DNA of 64,000 nt from Ctenosaura bakeri (Eukaryota; Chordata; Lepidosauria; Squamata; Iguanidae): assembly GCA_948474755.1 (NCBI GenBank), contig CAOLHI010001298.1, positions 310,001 through 374,000 of the forward strand, in the 5' to 3' direction. How positions within the stretch are numbered: the first letter of the stretch is position 1; the number at the start of each line of letters is the position of its first letter. This document shows positions 57,336 to 64,000 of the stretch, one piece after another. The notes under the pieces were generated by a model, which had not been told where the DNA came from, ran no database searches, and was given only the letters and a program-made list of their open reading frames with translations. A program made the translations under genes and the position numbers.

Positions 57336-59804
57336 ACCAGTTCTGTTCTTTCAAGCAAAAACAATCTCTTTGCTCCCAATACTGGAGTGTTCACTTTTCT
57401 GCAGTCAGTCTCTGGTTCCAGATAGACTACAAGTTTGCTTTATTAAAAAATGAAATCTTAGAATGTGGGCCAGATAATTATCCTAACAGCTACCAGGTAC
57501 AATGGTTAGAATCTGGATTTAATATGGCCAATCTCACCATATGGGAACTTTACAGTATGAGCTTTTGATACCTTCCCCAACTCTGGAAAATCTCTACTTG
57601 ACTTACTAGTCTGCTGAGAAGAAAAGGCACTGAACAAGGAAAACTATAGCTCACCTTTGAGGATGAATGCAAAGGAAAAGGAGAGGAAGAACCTACAGCC
57701 TCTTTAAGACCAACTGATTCATATTTCAGCATGATCTTTTGTAACTCAATCCACTTTCTCAGTCATTGCATCTGATGGAGTGGATTGATATCCACAAATG
57801 TTCACACTAAAATATAAGTTGGTTAGTTTGAAATAAGGTGCTTGATTCCCTTTTTTTCTCCGCCTCCTTTCCTCCTTCAGCAGCAACAGACTATCAGGCT
57901 TACTAAAATGGAAATTCTCCAATAATGAATGGCAATGAGTGTTCAAATAATAAACTAAAGACATAAGGTTCAGAAGATAATGGGAGCACTGAGGCAGTAA
58001 ATTAATATTTCTGAAATGAATTTACAATGAAAAACATTAACATTAAAAACATTACAGGACAGGCAACAACTGTGGCCTTCACAATCTTGAATGAAGTAAA
58101 ACTGTATGCCAGACTGTTGTGGTTTGTGCCATACTGAACTGCTTTGCTTTCTGGAGCAAAGTCATGCAGTAATCTTGAGTTCTGCACATTCCTGCAATGT
58201 TTGACTCTTTTACTTATTACATTTGTACCTCTCTCTTTTCTGTTGTTTTACATATGAATGTTGGCAGCTAACAGGAGAAAAGCAAAAGCAGTTAAGTCAC
58301 AAAAACAGATTAAAAAATAATTTAAAAAACAGATAATGAAGAGAAAAAGCAATCCCAATACAGTCAGTGCCTTCTTGAACAACCACCCAGTGTAGATGCC
58401 CCCCCAAATGCGTGCATGTGCACACACACACACAATACCCCACAACCTGTCTTAATAAAACTTTTCAATAGTACCAGGTAACAATATACAACACCTCCAT
58501 AGTTTACCTTGTATGTGTCCTTTATGCATTTCTGTTTCATACTGGATTGGCATAAACATGAAATGTAGGCCTGAATTTTGCTTATAGCTTAATACTTATC
58601 TTAAGGGGAAAACTGCTCTGTCACTTTTCACGAGAATGGCAATGAAGTAGAACTGGCCCTGTCATTATTCAGAATGAGATAACCACCTCAGACAGCAAAT
58701 GCTGGGAGGACGGTGCAGCAGTGACAGGCTGTTTGCCTTTCTTTTGGACACTCTCCTTGTCTATTTCCTTCTCTTGAAGGATAGAACTAAGTCGGCCACC
58801 CAGCTTGTCCTTACCCTTTAAATTAGCCTCCTGGCCTCAGGATGTGCCAGTGCACTTCTCTATGTGGATCTCTCTCTCTCGTAACATGCCATTTTGTCCT
58901 TTTTCTGAAGCAGCAATGTCTGTGAGGCTGGCCCTGAAAAAAGCGATTGTCACTGTTTACAGAGTAAAGAAAGCAGTAAAGATTTGGCAGTTCTTCCTTG
59001 TGCGTATATAAAGAGTAAAGGGCTTTTATTAAACAAGCCTCAAGTTGATTATAATGATTCTGCAGTCTGCTATTACAGGTATGACAGTTAGCAGCAATTT
59101 AGCAGTAGAAATTTCAATCAGGAATAATGGGAAGACATTTCCTTCAGTGCTCTTTCTTGATAATCCAGCCCATTTTTTACAATTGGAGTGGTGAACCTAC
59201 TGCTGCTTTCCCTGGAAAGTGCCTACATTATGTCTTTTACTATCACACAGACCAAGCTTGCTCCCCTGGCAAAGTGAAAAAAATAAGGAAAACAGAGGAA
59301 AGCAAAGTGTCAGGTTTAATATAGTCACTTCACCAAACAAAATGGAAAACTTGTATTTTGCTAAACCTGTATACACAGATTAGGTAAAGTGACACACCAT
59401 CATTCTGAGACAGAGAAATATGAACCACTTTGGGAGACAAAAAGATAATGAAATCAAAATACAGTGCACTCTCTGCTGATGTGATCTCAGCACACACAAA
59501 TGTGAAGTCATGCAATACCTTGTGTACAGTTTTGGTTAATGGATGCACTGGGCACATACCCACACCAGCACTGGCACTCACATGTTGCGTCCATTGATGA
59601 TAATCGGATGGAGCATTGACATTTTTTGTTTTATGCAAGGGTTCCTTCACATACATGAAGGGTGTACTATACTCATTATAGATCAACTGGTATGGTTCCT
59701 CAAAGAGGAACTAGACTGATGTTCAGGGTGCTGGATCTTAAATATGTATATATTTGTATAGCTCACATTTTCTTTCACTCAAGTACTCCAAACAATCAAA
59801 ACTG
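57336..59804. other. Unassigned 2.5 kb region
   Basis: AT-rich, with a CA run near 58420. No supported gene. Confidence 0.4.
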
Positions 59805-59895
59805 CAGTTACAATAAGTTCCATGTATCCATGGGGGATATGTTCCTGGACTTACTGTAGATACTGAAAGATGTGGATAATAGCAAACTCCATTTA
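59805..59895. mobile_element. Possible Tigger-like fragment
   Basis: ATATGTTCCTGGACTTACTG and AAGATGTGGATAATAGCAAAC resemble the terminal region of Tigger-like elements. Short and uncertain. Confidence 0.3.
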
Positions 59896-60029
59896 TTTCA
59901 GTGAGATGAATGAAGACATATGCAACTTGGAGAAGAGGTTCTGAAACAGAGAGAACTTTGCAATTTAAGAGAAAGAAGGCTTTGTAGCATTATTTGCAGT
60001 CTAAACCAGTGTACAACTGAAAAAAAACC

Positions 60030-60420
60030 ATACAAATTAACAGTGTGATCCAAAAAGACATCTGGTGCTGGAAAAGAATTCTACAGATACTGTGGACTGT
60101 TAAAAAGACAAATAAATGGGTCATAGAGTAAAGCAAACCTGAGTTCTCCCTAGAAGCCAAGGTGATTTAACTGTGACTGTCATATTTTGGATCTATCACG
60201 AGAAGACATGACTCACTAGAAAAGACAATAATGCTTGGTAAAGTGGAATGCAGTAAGAAAAGAGGAAGACCCCATTACAGATGTGTGGACTCAATCAAGA
60301 AAGAGTCTGCAAGATCTGAGCAGGGCCATTGATGATGTGTAACTTAGAGGTCTGTCATTCATAGAGTCACATTAGTTGAAGTTGACTTAATGGCAGTTAA
60401 CAACAACTAGTCTTATCTCT
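60030..60420 (+). mobile_element. RTE-BovB LINE 3' end
   Basis: Residual coding for the BovB C-terminus is visible: a WCWKRILQILWTVKKTNKW-like piece, then MTH..EKTIMLGKVEC and KKRKTPLQMCG-type sequence, with frame breaks. It is followed by the 3' tail CACATTAGTTGAAGTTGAC and AACAACAAC. BovB elements are common in squamates. Confidence 0.7.
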
Positions 60421-60577
60421 TATGAAGAACAGCTAAAAATGTGGGAATTTCAGTCTAGCAAAAAAGAAAGTAATTTGGTGGTAGGAGGAACATACATCAC
60501 TGGAGTTTACACAAGGATATGCACTATGGATAGTGGCCAGCCCAAGATATTTACTTTCTGAGCCCAAGAAGGCCATA

Positions 60578-60808
60578 AAGACAGTTGCGTAGGGACGTGG
60601 CGGGTGGGGTGGAGGCGATTTGCCCCAGGTGGCAATGTTTTTGTGGTGTCCTGCCCTGTAGACATGCTTCCACGCATCCTGGCCATGCCTCCCTGCTCCT
60701 GGCCATGCCCCCATCCACCACAGCCACGTCCCCACACACAGTGACCATGCCTCTTGTGCTGTAGCCCAGCCCTCCCTCCGCACACTCCAAGTTCTGCCAC
60801 TGCATAAA
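60578..60808. repeat. Minisatellite-like repeat, inverted relative to 47868
   Basis: CCTGGCCATGCCTCCCTGCT, CCATGCCCCCATCCACCACA and the end CCAAGTTCTGCCACTGC are the reverse complement of the family at 47868-48085. Confidence 0.6.
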
Positions 60809-60936
60809 GAAACTGACTGGACTGACTACTCAATGTGATTTCAACATTGGCAAGAGAGTGGTATGCCAGAGGACAGCAGGCTGGATGTAGACCATATTGC
60901 ATGACGTAATACTTCTGTCCTGCAGCCCTTCCTGAT

Positions 60937-61040
60937 GGCCTTTCTGCACTGCACTGTTATAGTGCTATTATTCCACTTTCAACATCCTATGGAATCCTGG
61001 GGTTTGCATTTTAGGGAGGGGCCTTTAGTTCTCCTGGAGT
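60937..61040. mobile_element. Half of a Harbinger-like MITE
   Basis: GGCCTTTCTGCACTGCACTG, then AACATCCTATGGAATCCTGG, equals the left arm of the MITE at 62479. The right arm is missing. Confidence 0.6.
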
Positions 61041-61782
61041 TTGTCAGGCAATCTGACTGCTCCTTGCTATCTGCTCCTAGCATTATCATTTCATAGGGCT
61101 ACACATACAGATCTAGGAAGAAAGTTTTCTTTTCTGTTTGCACTACCTTGCTGCCCAGTATACCAAGATAAAGCTTCACATTGCAGGGAAGCAATTATAG
61201 CTGCATTTGAAGATCATACACAGGCACTTTTTTGTCAGAGGACCATCCCCAGGTGGTAGAAATCTATTTTTTGTCAGGACATGTGAATTGTCAGGACATG
61301 TGAATTTCCTTACCTAAGTATCTTGTGTATAGCACACTTTATTTTCTGATTGGTCATTTCTTAGCCTGATTGTAGAGGCATGTATCTCTGAGGAAATCTC
61401 ATTGTGGTGGTGAGGGGAATGGCTTCGTTAGGGAATGCGCATTTAATTTTATGTTTCAGAATGAGACTGAGATATGAAAGGGTCCTATATTGTCAGTATT
61501 GGAGCTAGCCTTTTGAGCCACATGTCTCACTCTGAGATCCTGGGCATTTATGATTTGTACTGTATGTGAAGAATATGACCTTGAAAGATCGTTGGCTTTA
61601 AGTTCAGCAGCTCCCTGTTTCCTGTGGATGAGATGAAAGCCAAGGGCATTTTGCTCAGTCTCTACCGTTTCCCCCTTTGTCATTTTACCTTGAATTTCGC
61701 TACTAACAATTTCATTTCAAATATAATAAAATACCATACCCATTTTCTTTGCCTTTACCATTAATTGTCCATCAGTGACATA
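61041..61782. other. Unassigned spacer
   Basis: No supported gene or repeat, apart from a short tandem GTCAGGACATGTGAATT near 61275-61308. Confidence 0.4.
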
Positions 61783-62177
61783 GGCCTTTTCTGCACAACC
61801 CTCCCATCCTGCAATGAGGACAGGAGAAGGATGGGACTGCGATGACAGTTCTGCATGACTTTGTCACAGTCCCATCCTTCTCCTGTTCCCAGGTGGCACA
61901 ATCACAGATTAAATAATTGATAGGTTTTCCCCATCGATGACCTGTGATTGCACCACGCTCATGGACTTACCTGTCCCGCAGAAGCCCAGGAAGTGCAATG
62001 TTTATACTTTCTTCTGCAGCTCAACCTGGGAAGGTACCAGGTTGCACGGTGGAAGGAAGAGGTGTGGCCATCGCACTTTCTTCAGAAGAGAGCCAGCTGG
62101 TGCAGAGAGGAGTGCTCCTGTCAATGCCAGGATTTCCACTAGAGGACTGTGCAAAAAGATAGGATACGGAAAGGGTC
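61783..62177. mobile_element. PIF/Harbinger-like non-autonomous element
   Basis: Starts GGCCTTTTCTGCACAAC and ends ACGGAAAGGGTC. It has an internal inverted pair (GAGAAGGATGGGACTG / CAGTCCCATCCTTCTC near 61822 and 61869). It is collinear in parts with 44102 and with the reverse of 7678. Flanking triplets ATA and TTA do not match exactly. Confidence 0.6.
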
Positions 62178-62478
62178 TTAGTCTTGTTTATTCTACTGCC
62201 ACCCAAACAAAGTATAGGTGTCATCCAGTTAGGTACCTTCATATGTGTACACCACGCTATGTATGTGAGGCCAAAAAGTCACCATTGAACAATGGATATA
62301 TTCTGCTGATAGCAGTGGAAGTGGACCTGTGTAGATGGCATGTGCCTTTGTGCCTTATCTCTGCAAGGTGCAATTGCACATTGTATGTTGTCCATTGCAT
62401 TTTTGCACCATATATTGTGTACTATGGTTGTGCATCATGTATTGTGCATTGCAAATTGTGCAATAGTGCCTGGTCATT
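62178..62478. other. Unassigned, TTGTGCATTG-rich spacer
   Basis: Irregular repeats of TTGTGCAT/TTGCACAT near 62365-62465. No gene. Confidence 0.4.
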
Positions 62479-62658
62479 GGCCATTTCCACATTACGCTCT
62501 TACAGCGTGATTATTGCACTTTCAACATCCTATGGAATCCTGGGGTTTACAGTTCCGGGAGGGGCTGGCTGGCCCCTCCTGAAACTGCAAACCCCAGGAT
62601 TCCATAGGATGTTGAAAGTGCAATAATTGCGCTATAAGAGTGTAGTGTGGAAATGGCC
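62479..62658. mobile_element. Near-perfect palindromic Harbinger-like MITE
   Basis: GGCCATTTCCACATTAC pairs with GTAGTGTGGAAATGGCC. ATT flanks both sides (62476-62478 and 62659-62661). The arms (TTTCAACATCCTATGGAATC and GATTCCATAGGATGTTGAAA) are perfect inverted copies, so the 180 bp unit can fold almost end to end. Confidence 0.8.
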
Positions 62659-62860
62659 ATTATCATGTTTGCACAATGTTGCTGTTTAGCATGGGGATTG
62701 ACCAGTGCTTGCGTAGCATATCTTGGTGTGTATATTTACACTACAGTGAGGGAATGCTGGATTGCAGCCTATTTGTCCACACAGGATTGTTCTTCAATTT
62801 GTCTGGATTTCCTTTGACCCATTTTGTCTATTTGATAATCAGTGATTTTGTTACCCTGTA

Positions 62861-63534
62861 TGTTGGGGGTCCCGGGAGGGGCGCTCAAATTACCAAATAA
62901 AAACACAAGATGGAGAAATTAAGTTGAGCACTTTCTCAGGCTAAACGAGAGGCAGGGTAACTTAGCTAGGATCTTTTAACCCTATGTCTACGGCGTCAGG
63001 TCAGAAGAGTAGCCAGACAAGTTTTAAAGTAACAAAAACAGCAGTTTTATTAAAAGACAAACAACAAACAAGACACCACATGCACACCGCTAACTGGAAA
63101 TAGAAATGGAGAGTTTCAGGGGAGTGGGTAATACGACACCTTTTCACATAGTCCTGGAGAGAAGCGGAGGTTGAAGGGAAGGAACTCAGAGTGGTTTGCT
63201 GAGGGGACAGCTTCGCTGGACAGAGCGGCAGCAAGGCTAGATGGAAGTCCAGGGTGATCCGGGTGATCCAGTACGGGGTGAACAGTCTGAAGCAATCTGA
63301 GCAGTGCAGACTCAGTTGTTGGGAACTGAGGGGAAAACTTCACTGGACAGAGTGGCAGCAAGGCTAGATGGAAGTCCAGGGTGATCCGAGGAGTGCTTGG
63401 AATCGGGGACCTTTTATAGGGCGAATTGTGCCTACAGGCCATGCCACGCTCGGTGAGAACAAAGGAAATTTAGAGCAGGATGAAGGCGTTGGAAAAGGTC
63501 AGGTTTTACATGATGAGCTTAGCGCTCAATGACA
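62861..63534 (-). mobile_element. LTR-like unit, minus strand
   Basis: On the minus strand it begins TGTCATTGAGCGC and ends CCCCCAACA. It has a TATAAAA box (plus-strand TTTTATA at 63412-63418) and AATAAA (plus-strand 63046-63051). Between them lies a 127 bp-period direct duplication (GAGGGG...CAGGGTGATCC at 63201 and 63328). No internal genes adjoin it, so it is either solo or abuts the CR1 copy. Family unknown. Confidence 0.5.
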
Positions 63535-63540
63535 ATAGTA

Positions 63541-64000
63541 TGGCCAGTATGCAAATGGACCAACATAAAGGACTTGATAGATGAAGGGAATGCTGTGGAT
63601 GTAGCATATCTCGATTTCAGTAAGGCCTTTGACAAAGTTCCCCATGACATTCTTGCAACGAAGCTAGTAAAATGTGGGCTGGACAGGGCTACTGTTAGTT
63701 GGATTTGTAATTGGTTGACTGACCGAACCCAAAGGGTGATCACGAATGGCTGCTTTTCATCCTGGAGAGAAGTGACTAGCGGGGTGCCACAGGGTTCTGT
63801 CCTGGGCCCAGTGCTGTTCAATATTTTTATCAATGACTTGGATGAAGGAATAGAGGGCATGCTCATCAAATTTGCAGATGATACCAAATTGGGAGGGGTT
63901 GCTAATACGCCAGAGGACAGGATCAAAATTCAAAATGACCTGGATAGATTGGAGAGCTGGGCCGAGGCTAACAAAATGAAATTCAACAGAGAGAAGTGTA
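63541..64000 (+). CDS. CR1 LINE reverse transcriptase, partial, open to window end
   Basis: One frame is open from about 63547 to the window edge without a stop. It shows the RT motifs [32 protein letters not shown] and the catalytic FADD (63871-63882), followed by [11 protein letters not shown]. These are characteristic of the CR1 clade. The 5' part of the element is missing because the copy begins next to the LTR-like unit; the 3' part lies beyond the window. CR1 RT copies its RNA at a nicked target. Whether the remaining ORF is intact cannot be judged here. Confidence 0.85.

Noticed and set aside
63519..63926. 135-codon minus-strand frame
   Set aside because: Shadow of the CR1 reverse transcriptase on the plus strand.

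Overview
This window looks like repeat-dense, gene-poor nuclear DNA of a squamate reptile, most likely a lizard. No complete host gene is recognisable. The assignment rests on the mix of mobile elements: tRNA-derived SINEs of the lizard ACA type, a 5S-rRNA-like SINE, L2, CR1, L1 and RTE-BovB LINEs, and a tyrosine-recombinase retrotransposon of the DIRS type. Family names come from recognition by eye, not from a database search. The background is AT-rich. The main exception is a GC- and CpG-rich block at 48.2-54.3 kb, which is the DIRS element.

Layout. Position 1-49 holds the cut-off right end of a PIF/Harbinger-like element. 50-7296 is a near full-length but broken L1 on the minus strand (ORF2 about 4037-323, ORF1 about 5089-4200, 5' region to 7296), carrying a 410 bp element with 12 bp terminal inverted repeats at 5953-6362. 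7.6-8.6 kb is a SINE that was later hit by a Harbinger-like element and an L2 fragment. 15-17 kb holds two adjacent Tigger/pogo-like elements, and a third member lies at 55.05 kb. 18-21.7 kb holds SINEs, an L2 end, a CR1 end and a Harbinger-like MITE. 22819-23151 is a solo LTR with two ISRE-like sites just upstream of its TATA box. 28.4-30.3 kb is a broken L2. 37.2-38.3 kb is a mosaic of BovB, L1 and Harbinger-like pieces. 40.1 kb has a weak candidate for a host terminal exon. 44.1 kb and 61.8 kb hold long Harbinger-like elements. 60.0 kb has a BovB 3' end. 62.9-63.5 kb is a second LTR, on the minus strand. The window ends inside an open CR1 reverse transcriptase frame.

The most informative unit is the DIRS-like retrotransposon at 48217-54303. 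It has a Gag-like ORF with an N-terminal zinc cluster, an RT/RNase H ORF, a tyrosine recombinase ORF, about 135 bp identical inverted terminal repeats, and an internal complementary region that matches the reverse complement of the joined right and left ends, as the circular-intermediate model for DIRS predicts. The copy appears young because its three terminal-derived segments agree base for base. It also appears disabled: the recombinase frame has an in-frame stop, and an RNase H active-site aspartate position reads tyrosine. The remaining stretches hold simple repeats or nothing I can assign.
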